Shown one piece after another: positions 20,764-31,114 of a stretch of 64,000 nucleotides of DNA (position 1 is its first letter; the number at the start of each line of letters is the position of its first letter). The DNA is from Serpula lacrymans var. lacrymans S7.9 (taxonomy: Eukaryota; Basidiomycota; Agaricomycetes; Boletales; Serpulaceae): assembly GCF_000218685.1 (NCBI RefSeq), contig NW_006763295.1, positions 2,554,882-2,618,881 on the forward strand. Reading direction: 5' to 3'. The notes under the pieces are model-generated. The model was not told the DNA's origin, did not search any database, and worked only from the letters and a program-made list of their open reading frames with translations. A program made the position numbers and the translations under genes.

Positions 20764-21105
20764 TGTAAAGACCCTAGCTGTTATGCCGGTAACCCGAGCA
20801 GCGTAGGACTTGAATCACACAACAAGTGTTTGACAAGCAAGTATAAGAGTAAATCTACAACTGGGGTATGTACATGGATATTGTGCTAGTTATATAGAAG
20901 AAGGCATGAGGCTACGGTGAGGTATGACGTAGCGTATTGGTAAGTAACATGTGTAATGCGTGAGGCTGATTGGTAATGAGTATTACTAATGTGTCACGTG
21001 ATTACTAGATAAGATAAGATCAAAGAGAGATTAGATTAGGTGAGATAATAGTCTCTATCTCGCGATTAGATAAAAAAGATGAGTCACATGGATACGATCG
21101 TGACA
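20764..21105 (-). repeat. 5' LTR of E2
   Basis: 342 bp; one C/T difference from the other LTR (near 20793 versus 7992). The right flank GTTCT is the target duplication. Confidence 0.93.
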
Positions 21106-23247
21106 GTTCTGGCCAATCCAATATAGCTTGAACTTTCTCAGGGTCCATCCTGATTCCATTCTGGCCTATTATCATACCAAGGAAGTCTACTTCCTTCACT
21201 TTGAAATTACATTTTTCTGGTTTGACAAATAGGTCCCGTTCCTGTAAGTGTTGAAGGACTTCTTGCACGATCCTGTCATGCTCAGTCTCATTGTCCGACT
21301 TTGTAAATATTAATAAATTGTCAATGTAAATGATGACACAGTCCTCCATATCCACAAAGATCTCATTCATCATGCTTTGGAAGGTTGCCGGGGAATTGGT
21401 CAACCCAAAGAACATAATGAGGGGTTCAAAGAATCCTTGGTGGTATGTGAACATTGTTACAATTGACATACCAGCACCTACTTACACTTCACTTTTGTAC
21501 TTCTACTTTTATTTTCCAAGTCACATGACCAGTCATGTGACATATCACCTGACCAGTGTCTAGACTCATCATGTGACCGGTCACATGCTAGACATCGGAC
21601 TTTGAACTTTATTTACAACTGTACAGTACCTCATGTATTTTAGTATATATACAAGAGCAATACATGGGGAAGGACTCAGCGAGTCCTCCTGTTGTCTAGC
21701 ACAACTAACTCACTGCAGCCTAAGGGGTAACCACTCCCCATTATCTTCCTTATAGTGTGTTCCTGTGTGCGCCAGAGTAAATAACTCTTGGTTGTTACAA
21801 ATGCGGCTTTCCAAGCATCTTCTTCTTTGATTTGCACATTATTGTACCCCCATCTGAGATCCATCTTTGTCAAGATTTTGGCACCAGCCAACTTGTCTAC
21901 TAGCTGACTGATCAAAGGCAGCGGATATGCATTTTTAACTGTCTACTCATTCAAGTAACGATAGTCCATAATCTTACACTTTTTACCATCCTTTTTAGGA
22001 ATGAAGAACACCAGGGATGTCATAGGGCTTTTAGAAGGTCTGATGTAACCCTTCCTAAGCTGTTCATCTATGAAACTTGATACCTCATCTCTTTCTGTAG
22101 CAGAGAGTGGTATCATGTGTCCCTTTCTAGGTTTGAATGTGTCCTTCAAATCTATAGCATGGTCCCAAGGCTTAGCCTCTGGGAAGCGCTCTGATTTATG
22201 TTTAGAAAAGACTTTCCAGAAGTCATGGTACTCGGGAGGTACCAGCCTCTTAATGTCTTCCTCAGGTTTCACCTCGTCATCATCATTATCGATCTTTTCT
22301 AAAGATCTGAGCTCATAAACGTGACCATTGTTTATCTTTTCAAGACACTCGGTTTGACGGACGTGACTTGGTTTACCCAAGTTTTTACATTCCTGAGGAC
22401 AACGTGACAATGTGACAACCCCTGTCTGCCAGTTGATCTCAGGATTGTGTTTAAATAGCCAGGTCCAGCCCAAGATTAAATTAATCTTCCCTAGTTGGGT
22501 AGCTTCGGTGGTGACTCATTCTCTGTGTCCTTGGTGCTCAACAACAAAAGAACATTTGTGCGTGATGCAGCCACCTGCATTATGTGTACCATCAACGTTA
22601 TAGATGGGAATAGATACATCTAATTTTACAAGGGGGAGTCCAATTTGCTCCGCCCAGACCTGATCTATGAAGATTCCGTTAGTGCCTGAATCAAGCAGTG
22701 CGCTGGTTGGGTGTACTATGCCCCGGGCAAGGTTCTCCACACCAACATCTAAATGGATCTCCTTTTGGAATAAATATGTGCGCATCAACACATGCCTTGG
22801 GATTTCGGGGAAGGGTGGCTCCATAGAAGAAAAAGAATTATCAAAAGAAACATATTTCTCTACTTTAAGATTATCTATGTTTTTATTTTTATTTTTACCA
22901 GAATCAAGCACCCTAGTGTTTGTCTCGCTGGGGCCACACTCCGGGGGGGACGCTGGTGCGGCGGTGGTATTTTCAACAGCAGCTCCTTCATCATCATGTC
23001 CTCCTGAATCAGCGCTCAAAGCAGCTATATCGTCAGGAGGGTTTATGAATCCACAGTTACAGTTTTGCATATAAGTACATACTTCTGATAACAAATTTAA
23101 GAATCTATTTACAAATTGGGGAGCCATCCCCTTCTTTCCGTTATTGCTCATGCAACACCCTGGAGCAGGGGCCACCTTGTTGTGGTTTACTTCATTGTTC
23201 ATAGGAGCGAAGGCACCCAAGTGACCTAAGCTCCGAACTCTTTTCCC
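21106..23247 (-). pseudogene. E3 pol fragment: protease and reverse transcriptase, broken
   Basis: Very similar to E1 pol. Visible are protease DSGTNGIFID, reverse transcriptase start KKDGKKCKIMDYRYLNE, the shared TAG at 21943-21945, FGLTNSPATFQ and the YIDN box (21317-21328). An extra TGA lies near 22513 where E1 has CGA. The reverse transcriptase is split by a family B LTR and ends at the E2 insertion point. The slippery heptamer GGGAAAA is at 23241-23247. Non-functional. Confidence 0.88.
21455..21799 (-). repeat. LTR family B solo copy in E3 reverse transcriptase
   Basis: Plus strand reads TGTTACAATTGACATACC to TTGGTTGTTACA. Compared with family A it has a different upstream part, rich in CATGTGAC-type palindromes, but the same downstream part from 'gcgagtcctcctgttg' on. 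No exact 5-bp duplication could be read at the flanks. Confidence 0.8.
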
Positions 23248-24233
23248 TGGGTCTTCGTTTCAGCGACCTGCTGGTTATAAAAGAAGGCCCAGATCTTGTT
23301 GTACAAATGTCTGGCCAGAGTCCCCTGGGTCTTCATTTCAGCGACCTGCTGGTTGTAAAAGAAGGCCCGGATCTTGTCGTACGAATGTCCGGCCAGAGTC
23401 CGGAGCCAATCATCCGGTTTCTCAGTTTCTAGTTGGCGCGCCTGGTGCCCTTGGTTATTTTTTTGTTGAGCGGCCCACGCTCCATTTGTACAATCTTGGG
23501 CCATGTGCCCCTCTTGCCCACAGCTGAAGCAGGTGAATCTGCGCTTCTGTCCGCCCTGGACCACACCGATATCCATTGGAGCACCCCGTTCTGGTTGGAA
23601 CCCGTGAGAATATTTTTGATGGTTTGATGACCCAGGGCTCCTCTGGGAAAAGTTGTTTTTGTTGGTGGACCCGCCACCTTGGTGCATTTTGTAGAGCTCT
23701 ATGGCCCTACCAATTTTCTGAACCTCCTCCGCTGCTTGGGAGAGGTTGTTACTCCTCATATCCTGCAGATAGAGCTGTTCTGCAATGTGGGGGTTCACAT
23801 TGCGTTCCAGCAGGTCCACTGCATGTTCATTTCCTAAGCCCCCTTGGATCAAGAGGGCCAGGAACTGGGTTACGGAATCATCCGTCCTCATGTTTCCTTG
23901 CTTGAAGGTACAGATCTGCTGACACGACCAGTCACGCTCAGCTTGGGGTTTGAAATATTTTTTGATCTCTATCTTGAGATTGTCCCAGGTGGGCCACACT
24001 CCCGCCGTGTAGCACTCCTGTAATCTAACTTGGGTGTATTGACCCGCCACAGGTCCTTTTAGCCGAGATAGCACCGCAGTGGCTACCTCAAAATTGTTGG
24101 CAAACACATCCCAGTTTGCCTTGACCCAAATCTGGAGCTTGATCCACCATTTGGCAAATCATGCTCTGTCTCCTTCAAAGGCGCTAGGGTCAGCGACAAT
24201 TTCAACTCTCTTGTTGAATTTCTTCCCAACCGA
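23226..24233 (-). pseudogene. E3 gag, main part
   Basis: Homologous to E1 gag over the capsid core and the CCHC knuckle (CFSCGQEGHMAQDC). Near its C-terminus a block of about 75 bases is tandemly duplicated (23245-23395), repeating the AFFYNQQVAE motif. The N-terminal part lies beyond the 1.8-kb insertion at 26042-26159. A stop interrupts the frame near 24158. Confidence 0.85.
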
Positions 24234-26041
24234 TGTCATGCACCAAAGTTGATTGGTAGCATGGACAGGTGTCAATAACGAAGTGAATATTCAAAAAGAC
24301 TCGCCTTTGCGCCACACAGGCACAGTGCCACATGGAATAGTAATTAATATTGCCTTTTTCGAACTTGTGGCTGATCAGCATCACCTCTATTAGGCAATCC
24401 AGTTACGCTCACCTTTGCTTTTCCATTCGGTACTTTCCGCATTTCGGCATTTCGGCAAATTTTCACATCGCCACTGGCTACACATTGCATTGCGCCCTCG
24501 CTTTTGTCGTTTCCCTTACTCCCCTTCCTTTGCCTAGCCTCACCATGGGCCCCTTCATCTCTTTTTTATTCTCACCTGACGGTCGTTTCTGGATCCCCAT
24601 TCTAATCCACTTTTTTGTCACCTCCACCCTCCTCCTCCTCATCTTATTTGCACCCCCACCATTTCTGATGTCACCACTTCCTATCCACTTCCGTCGCCAA
24701 TCCGTTGACTACCACATGCCACTGCTGATATCAGCAAAGCCCCGGTGGCCGGTCCAAATAGGGCAACAGGTCCATCTTCATGACATTGATCTGCCATCAT
24801 ATACTATCAAAACATTGGTCGCTCGTCTTGCCTGGTTGGAGTGTGGGTGGGTAGTTTTTGAGCTGGAGAAGGTTCATCCCCTTGCGTTGCCCATGTTCAT
24901 TGCTGTCCCATTCACTTGGGTACACTTATCTTTTGTCCATCGTCTTTGCTACAGCTACAGCTACCACACGCTGCCTGGGACTCACTTGTTCCAAATTGGG
25001 ACTACTCCTCTCCCTCCCTCGTTTGACCAGGTGGTCCAACACAACCAGTCCATTGGTAAGGCCATGGAACTGTTGGATTTGGACTAGGTGGTGGACCGGT
25101 GGCTCCAGTTTCTTTTTCTTCAGCAGAACATTCATTTACAGTGCAATTATTTTTGATTTTTGAATCATTTTTATGGACACATATTTTTTAGAATGCCTGA
25201 CTGACAATAAAGGAACTGTGTTGGTACTGATAGTGTTTTGCCTTGCCTTTTTTTTACTGCATCTTCCCATGACATTATGATTTTCCTGCTCTCTTTTTGC
25301 TATTGGACTTTACTTTATGGCTGCACAAACCTGTGACATTACTCACAGCATTGATTGTTCTATCCCTTTCTTTTCCTTTTTTTGACAATCTTATCCTGTA
25401 CTACCTACGCAGGATTCATCAGCGTATATTCTTTCCTTCATGTTCTTTCTCATTCTTTTTGCACAGCTATACTGTGCATAGCCTACTTTTCTTTTACTAT
25501 ATAAACCCCTGTATTTTACCTTGTAAAAACAACAAGAACTCCAATCCAGACTTCTTCTCTAATCTCAAGTTCACTACTCTCTGCTACTTGTGATCCAGTG
25601 TGGTCACAACACTTCCCACTGCTACTACTGTTAACTGCTGTCATTGTCACTCGTCACTTCCAAAGTCATTATTATCCCTTTCGATTAGAGTCCTTCTGAG
25701 CACTACAGTCTGTGCGTCAGGAGCCTGCTATCACTGGGAACCTCGTCATCTTGTCATTCTCAAACCTACCTTGTGCTACAATTAGCAAGGTAGTGCTCAT
25801 CTATACTCGCCACAAAGCCCCTATCTTTCTATATTCCAACTATTCCTCCTCCTCAAAACCCACACCCATACATCTCTGGGTTTTACTTTGAAGGATCCTC
25901 ATACATACCACCCCACGAACAACCAGAGCACCCACTGTTCTAGGAGGCAAAGCCCATAAACAAGTTCCATGGAATCTGGGAGGATTGTGTGTTAGTTTGT
26001 TTTTGTGTGTGGTTTTCTAACAACAGTTCTCATCATCGACA
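24234..26041 (+). mobile_element. 1.8-kb LTR-like element, copy 1, in E3 gag
   Basis: TGTCATGCACC to ATCATCGACA, 1808 bp, flanked by CCGA on both sides (24230-24233, 26042-26045). The ends are TG/CA with no long inverted repeat. A TATA box (CTATATAAACCCC) lies near 25497 and AATAAA near 25207. These features suit a very long solo LTR. Two more copies are at 29052-30871 and 40627-42376. It carries the ORF at 24545-25087. Confidence 0.75.
24545..25087 (+). CDS. 180-aa ORF in 1.8-kb element, copy 1, unknown function
   Basis: 543 bp from ATG to TAG. A hydrophobic segment (about residues 14-38, FWIPILIHFFVTSTLLLLIL) is followed by a soluble part. The last 75 residues (from LECGWVVFELEKVHP) are almost identical in all three copies. 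No family is recognised. The ORF has exactly the same length in each copy, while surrounding DNA has indels. If the 1.8-kb unit is an LTR, the ORF sits in U3, as accessory genes do in some retroviruses. It could also be a captured gene or a neutral open frame. Confidence 0.5.
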   Translation: MGPFISFLFSPDGRFWIPILIHFFVTSTLLLLILFAPPPFLMSPLPIHFRRQSVDYHMPLLISAKPRWPVQIGQQVHLHDIDLPSYTIKTLVARLAWLECGWVVFELEKVHPLALPMFIAVPFTWVHLSFVHRLCYSYSYHTLPGTHLFQIGTTPLPPSFDQVVQHNQSIGKAMELLDLD

Positions 26042-26159
26042 CCGAGGGGGCTGCTGCAGGGGGGTTTGCCTGGAGATTGGCGAGTTGCGTGATTAACATC
26101 ACAATCTGTGCATGCATGCTGTGCAACAGAGTGTTGACGTCAGGAGTTTGCAATGACAT
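26042..26159 (-). pseudogene. E3 gag, N-terminal piece
   Basis: ATG at 26159 opens a frame matching the start of E1 gag (TLLHSMHAQIVMLITQLANLQ, a heptad-like segment) and runs into the 1.8-kb element at 26041. Removing that element and one CCGA copy restores continuity with 24233. Confidence 0.8.
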
Positions 26160-26669
26160 GTTGACTTCTTCTCTTTGTAATGTAAAGTAAAAAAAAACGT
26201 AACTGAGGGTCCCCGCTTGCTATCTGCGGATCTACCTCTTCCCAGCTGAGTATCAGATCTCAATCTCCGACTACCCACACTATAGTATTTGAAAATGTAT
26301 ATAAAAAGTATTCGTAATAAACCCTGGTCCAAACGGTTGTCAGGGGGTGGCCTGCTTGTTAAGCTGTCAGCCCTTCTCCAGACTGGTGGAGGCAAATGCC
26401 CGGCCTGGTCAGAGGAAAGAGAAAGTGAAAATTGGTATGTAAATTCTAATCAACAATAGTTCCACACTATTGCTGAGCTAAAGTACTCCCCTTAACACTG
26501 GGGGCTGTGTATCAATAATTATTGTCTCTTCTCCCAAAGCACTACAAGGCCGTCGCTAGGAGCCGCACCTATCTGCTATGTGGGATATTCCCAAACAATA
26601 ATTCTATCCCCTTAACCCTGGGGTCCAGGTTTGCACAACGTGCGAGAGAGTAAAAAGAGCAAGTCCTAA
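26160..26669 (-). other. E3 leader and decayed primer-binding site
   Basis: Closely similar to the E1 leader (14461-14952), including the CTATAG/AATAAACCC region and 'ctacaaggccgtcgctagg'. Next to the LTR the plus strand reads AGCAAGTCCT, one base from the E1 self-priming site AGCGAGTCCT. No gene. Confidence 0.75.
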
Positions 26670-27084
26670 TGTAACAACCAAGAGTTTGTTACTCTGGTGC
26701 ACAACTCAGACAAGCTATAGAGAGGATGATAAGGGAGTGGTTACCCTTTAGGCTTCAACAAGTTAGTTGTGAGGATACAACAGGAGGACTCGCTGAGGAG
26801 TCTCCTTGATCTATTGGTCTATATATACTACTACAGGTTTGTTTGTACATGTGTACTGTACAGTTGATAGAGGCAGTGGCTGATAATGTCATGGGGCCTA
26901 GCCCATGTGACCAGCTCCACTGCGTGAGAGACTTGTAGCTAAAATAAGAAGAAGGGCAGCGCAGCACGAGAAAGAGGAGTTTGAACAAAAGGGAAAGTGC
27001 CGCATGGCACAATGTGAGAAAACTACAGTAAAAGGTTAAAGAGGAGAATGAAAGTTAAAGGTCCGAAAATGTGTTATTGTAACA
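26670..27084 (-). repeat. 5' LTR of E3 (family A, 415 bp)
   Basis: Plus strand TGTAACAACCAAGAGTTTG to GTTATTGTAACA. Same order of blocks as the E1 LTR but clearly diverged, so E3 is older than E1. Confidence 0.88.
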
Positions 27085-27564
27085 ATGACGCTAACCGTTT
27101 TGACCAGTTCAAAGTGGCGCTTAAATCCATGACGCTCTGAACCCTGACTTTGTTTTGCTGTAGCATGGTGTGAGTGCCAATATTTCCGATGTGACAGAGG
27201 GCTCTACACGGCCAGACCTGGCGACCAACCTAAGGTTGAAATTACCTTTTTATATTTTTGCGTCACACAAGAGGCAATAAGAGCTTAGTAGAAAAGAAAA
27301 GCGTAAAATATTTGTATAGATAACTGTCACCAATGAGAATAAACTTGATGGGAATTTACCTGTGTGACAACCAGGTTTGTAGTAGCGCTTAGCCACTGTT
27401 GAAGCCTCAGTTTGTCCTCAGGTTGTTTTCGGATACAACCTCAGTATAGTGTGGCTCTAGCCTTGAGCCTGTCCAGACCCCCCCACTTCCTGGGGTTGTT
27501 ACATATTGCCACTGGTATGTATTAAGAAACCCCCCACATTGCTGATAACCATCATCCCATATTT
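27085..27564. other. Spacer, possible short repeat
   Basis: No gene. A stretch from about 27363 (TGTGACAACCAGG) to 27501 (GGTTGTTACA) has family A/B-like ends and may be an internally deleted LTR, but no target duplication is visible. Confidence 0.35.
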
Positions 27565-29051
27565 ACAGGTGAGGCGGACATAAAGCTTCAACTCATCAAT
27601 CCTCCAGGTTTCATTGTTGTTCAACACCAGGATGACCAGCCAGCCGGTTTCTTTCCCATCTCCCCAAACTGCACAATGTAAGTACTTATATCTTACTCAA
27701 ATTTTATCTAAGGACTTGATCTAAACTGGTGAGTTTTCTTAGTTCTAATTGATGTACTGACATATAAAATTTTCTAGGCATGTACAATTGATGTACTAAT
27801 GCACCTACCTCGCTCTGTCTTCTCTCAGTGACAGTTAGATATCTTACTCTGGTTACTCAAAGTCAACAAAGTCCCTGATGTGCCATCTGTAAAAGTGATG
27901 AAGGATATGGACAAAAGACTGCAGACTATGTGCAGAATAAGGACAGTACCATATGATGGAGCGCTTGGTGATAAATACTATGTCAACCCAATGGCAGATA
28001 TCATCGCACAGGTATGTTCTTATAACATATCTTTGGTGTGCGCTGACTTGTAACCTTAGGAAATGGCAAACCCTTGTGTAAGAGAACATCTTCGGTTTTA
28101 CCCTGAAGATGCAGGAAAACAGGTCATTGAGTACTGGCAAGCTTCGGACTGGCATCGTGAAACAGAACCACTCAAGCTTATACCTATGGCAAATATAGGC
28201 AGCCAGCACTTCTTCATACACAAACCTTGCTTCCTGGCTGATGGACATGCCTGTGTGCCTTTTGGATGGTTCACTTGTGAACATAAGTTATTTGCTAGGG
28301 CCTGGCTGCTACAACCAGTTGTGGGTGAAGTGAGCAGCGGCTGGGTTGTTGAAGAATATAATGAGATTGATGTGTCAGAGGATATGTTTCTTGTATCATT
28401 TGGATTGTGGACATCAAGTTATTCCACACAAAGTTTACCAAATCCAACCAACATTCTTGGTACATTTCTTTTGTATGATTTTATGGTTGTTTTGTCTTAA
28501 AATATTCAGGTACACTATCTACTGTTGATGGTCCCATACAGCCATGGACACATACTGATGCACAACAGGGTAACCAGTGGAGGGCTCTTGCAAAAGGCCA
28601 TCATGTATACTGCTTCCACATATGGTTTTATTGCAATGACACTTTGGGGAATACCTCAAAGAAGTGGAACAAGCACAATTCTCTCTTATTCACGCCAGCT
28701 GGCCTTCCACACACGCACGTCCACCAAGAACTCAATGTTCATTTTCTCTGCACTTTGAATCTGGCCCCACTATTGGAGATGTTAGATGGAATTGTTGATC
28801 AGCTAGAGTAGTCGCAATCATTGTCTGTTTATCATAATAACTAATGTTTTGTAGGGATTGTTGGAACACAGGAATATGGTCATGGGACTGCGTGCACAAA
28901 GAAGATGATTTGGTGATACAATCAGTTATTGCTTTACTTGAAGACAATCCAATGCAAAGCTAGCTGGCATGTCATATTGGCCTTGCAGGCAAATTTTTTT
29001 GTCGGGTGTGTCGTGTAAAAGGAACAGATAGTGCACCAACAAATGTAGCAC
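27565..29051 (+). pseudogene. Plavaka/KDZ-like transposase, N-terminal half, interrupted
   Basis: Spliced reading gives segments typical of the large basidiomycete cut-and-paste transposase family: YYVNPMADIIAQ (near 27980), EHLRFYPEDAG, HFFIHKPCFLADG, VPFGWFTCEHK, SEDMFLVSFG, then after a short intron HHVYCFHIWFY, NTSKKWNKHNSLLFTPAG, LAPLLEMLDGIVDQLE and finally DNPMQS followed by a TAG and LACHIGLAGKFFCRVC. The stop near 28961 and the 1.8-kb insertion at 29052 inactivate it. The C-terminal end reappears at 30872. Family assignment rests on remembered motif order, not on a search. Confidence 0.7.
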
Positions 29052-30871
29052 TGTCGATGATGAGAACTGTTGTTAGAAAACCACACACAAAACAAACTAA
29101 CACACAATCCTCCCAGATTCCACAGAACTTGTTTATGGGCTTTGCCTCCTAGAACAGTGGGTGCTCTGGTTGTTCATGGGGTGGTATGTATGAGGATCCT
29201 TCAAAGTAAAACCCAGAGATGTATGGGTGTGGGTTTTGAGAAGGAGGGATAGTTGAACTATAGAAGATAGGGGATTTTTGAGACGAATATAGGATGAGCA
29301 CTACCTTGCTAATCTTAGCACAAGGTAGGTTTGAGAATGACAAGATAACGAGGTTCCCAGTGATGGCAGGCTCCTGACGCACAGACTGTAGTGCTCAGAA
29401 GGACTCTAATTGAAAGGGATGACAATCACTTTCAAAAGTGACGAGTCGTGATGACAGCAGTCAACAGTAGTAACAGTGGGAAGTGTTGTGACCACACTGG
29501 ATCTGGATCACAAGTAGCAGAGTAGTGAACTTGAGATTTAGAGAAGAAGTCTGGATTGGATTTCTTGTTGTTGTTGTTTTTTACAAGGTAAAATACAGGG
29601 GTTTATATAGTAAAAGAAAGGGAGGCTATGCACAGTATAGCTGTGCAAAAGGAATGAGAAAGAACATGAAGGAAGGAATGTATGCTGACAAATCCTGTGT
29701 AGGTAGTACAGGACAAGATTGTCAAAAAAAGGAAAAGAAAGAGATAGAACAATAAATACTGTGTAAGTAATGTCACAGGTTTGTACAGCCATAAAATAAA
29801 GTCCAAAAAAAGAAAAAAAGCAAGAAAATCATAAAGTCATGGGAAAACGCAGTAAAAAGAGGATAAAGAAAAACAATATCAGTATCAGCACGGTAACTTT
29901 ATTGTCAGTCAGGCATTCTAAAAAATATGTGTCCATAAAAATGATTCAAAAATCAAAAATAATTGCACTGTAAATGAATGTTCTGCTGAAGAAAAAGAAA
30001 CTGGAGCCACCGGTCCACCACCTAGTCCAAATCCGGCAGTTCCATGGCCTTACCAATGGACTGGTTGTACTGGACCACCTGGTCAAACGAGGGAGGGAGG
30101 GGAGTAGTTCCAATTTGGAACAAGTGAGTCCCAGGCAGCGTGTGGTAGCTGTAGCTGTAGTGAAGACGATGGACAAAAGATAAGTGTACCCAAGTGAATG
30201 GGACAGCAATGAACATGGGCAACGCAAGGGGATGAACCTTCTCCAGCTCAAAAACTACCCACCCACACTCCAACCAGGCAAGATGAGCGACCGATGTTTT
30301 GATAGTATATGATGGTAGATCGACGTCATGAAGACGGACCTGTTGTCCTATATGGACCGGCCGCTGGGGCTTTGCTGATATCAGCAGCAGCACATGGTGG
30401 TTGACGGATTGGCGATGAAAACGGATAGAAAGTGGTGACATCAGATATGGTGGGGGAGCAAAGACGATGAGAAGGAGGAGGGTGGAGGTGACAAGGAGGT
30501 GAACCAGAATAGGGATCCAGAAGCAACCGTTGGGTGAGAATAAAAAAGAGAGTAAGGGTCCCATGGTGGGACTGAGTAAAGAAAAAAAGGTAAGGAAGGG
30601 CGACAAAAGCGAGGGCACAATGTGTAGCCAGTGGCGACGCAAAAATTTGCTGAAATGCTGAAATGCGGAAAGTACTGAAGGGAAAAGCAAAGGTGAACGC
30701 TACTGGATTGCCTAATAGAGGTGGTGCTGATCAGCCACAAATTTGAAAAAGGCAATATTAATTACTATTCCATGTGGCACTGTGCCTGTGTGGCACAAAG
30801 GCGAGTCTTTTTGAATATTCGCTTCGTTATTGACACCTGTCCATGCTACCAATCAACTTTGGTGCATGACA
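29052..30871 (-). mobile_element. 1.8-kb LTR-like element, copy 2
   Basis: TGTCGATGATGAG to GGTGCATGACA on the plus strand (1820 bp), i.e. inverted relative to copy 1. It interrupts the transposase gene. Flanks (GCAC on the left, GCGA on the right) do not make an exact 4-bp duplication, and the transposase middle is missing, so a deletion accompanied or followed the insertion. Confidence 0.75.
30022..30564 (-). CDS. 180-aa ORF in 1.8-kb element, copy 2
   Basis: Same ATG and stop as copy 1, exactly 543 bp, with substitutions but no indel. Upstream of the ATG this copy is frame-disrupted relative to the others, so only the region starting at this ATG stays open in all copies. Function unknown. 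Confidence 0.5.
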   Translation of the reverse strand: MGPLLSFLFSPNGCFWIPILVHLLVTSTLLLLIVFAPPPYLMSPLSIRFHRQSVNHHVLLLISAKPQRPVHIGQQVRLHDVDLPSYTIKTSVAHLAWLECGWVVFELEKVHPLALPMFIAVPFTWVHLSFVHRLHYSYSYHTLPGTHLFQIGTTPLPPSFDQVVQYNQSIGKAMELPDLD

Positions 30872-31114
30872 GCGATCTGCAGGTGATGGTCCTTTAGCTC
30901 TGGTAGAGCAGCCAAATATCATTACAGACTATCTTGGAATGAACACCATGAACACCTCGGGATATGGGACATGTACAACCAACAAAAACCCTCCACTGCT
31001 GTATTCTAATACACAAGCGGGCAAGATTTTTCCAAATGCGCTTAATGCGCAGTTGCAGACTTGTCCATTTAAAACAGCAAAATCTGTTATTTTGTGGAAT
31101 GGAGATATGTGTAC
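30872..31114 (+). pseudogene. Plavaka/KDZ-like transposase, C-terminal piece 1
   Basis: An open stretch reading GDGPLALVEQPNIITDYLG and later CPFKTAKSVILWNGDMC fits the region close to the C-terminus of the same transposase as 27565-29051. It is split at 31115 by a solo LTR with duplication TGTAC and continues at 31500. The catalytic middle of the protein is absent. Confidence 0.6.

Larger units (their letters stand above)
7963..21105 (-). mobile_element. E2: chromodomain Ty3/gypsy retrotransposon, complete but split by E1
   Basis: Bounded by two 342-bp LTRs (7963-8304 and 20764-21105) that differ at one visible position. The 5-bp target duplication GTTCT lies at 7958-7962 and 21106-21110. 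Coding is on the minus strand: gag (20065-18875), then pol in the -1 frame. Pol is interrupted at 15339 by E1 and resumes at 9091. Removing E1 and one CTTAT duplication joins the integrase in frame (Asn-Lys/Ser-His). The target is the reverse transcriptase of E3. Without E1 the element is about 6.9 kb. Confidence 0.95.
21106..27084 (-). mobile_element. E3: older relative of E1, truncated, target of three insertions
   Basis: Minus-strand gypsy element close to E1. It has a 5' LTR at the right end (26670-27084), a leader, gag, and pol up to the reverse transcriptase. There it is cut by E2 at GTTCT. Only 13 bases (7950-7962) remain on the far side. It is also interrupted by a family B solo LTR (21455-21799) and a 1.8-kb element (24234-26041). 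Several stops are present. The 3' half and 3' LTR are absent from the window. Confidence 0.9.

Noticed and set aside
24858..25163. 101-codon ORF overlapping the 180-codon ORF in the 1.8-kb element, also seen in the other copies
   Set aside because: It is the shadow frame of a conserved sequence, and its composition (Phe/Ser run from a poly-T stretch) looks non-coding.
24234..26041. 1.8-kb element as a DNA transposon with terminal inverted repeats
   Set aside because: Only about four terminal bases are inverted (TGTC/GACA), and the TATA and polyadenylation signals are placed as in an LTR; an LTR is preferred, but this is not proven.
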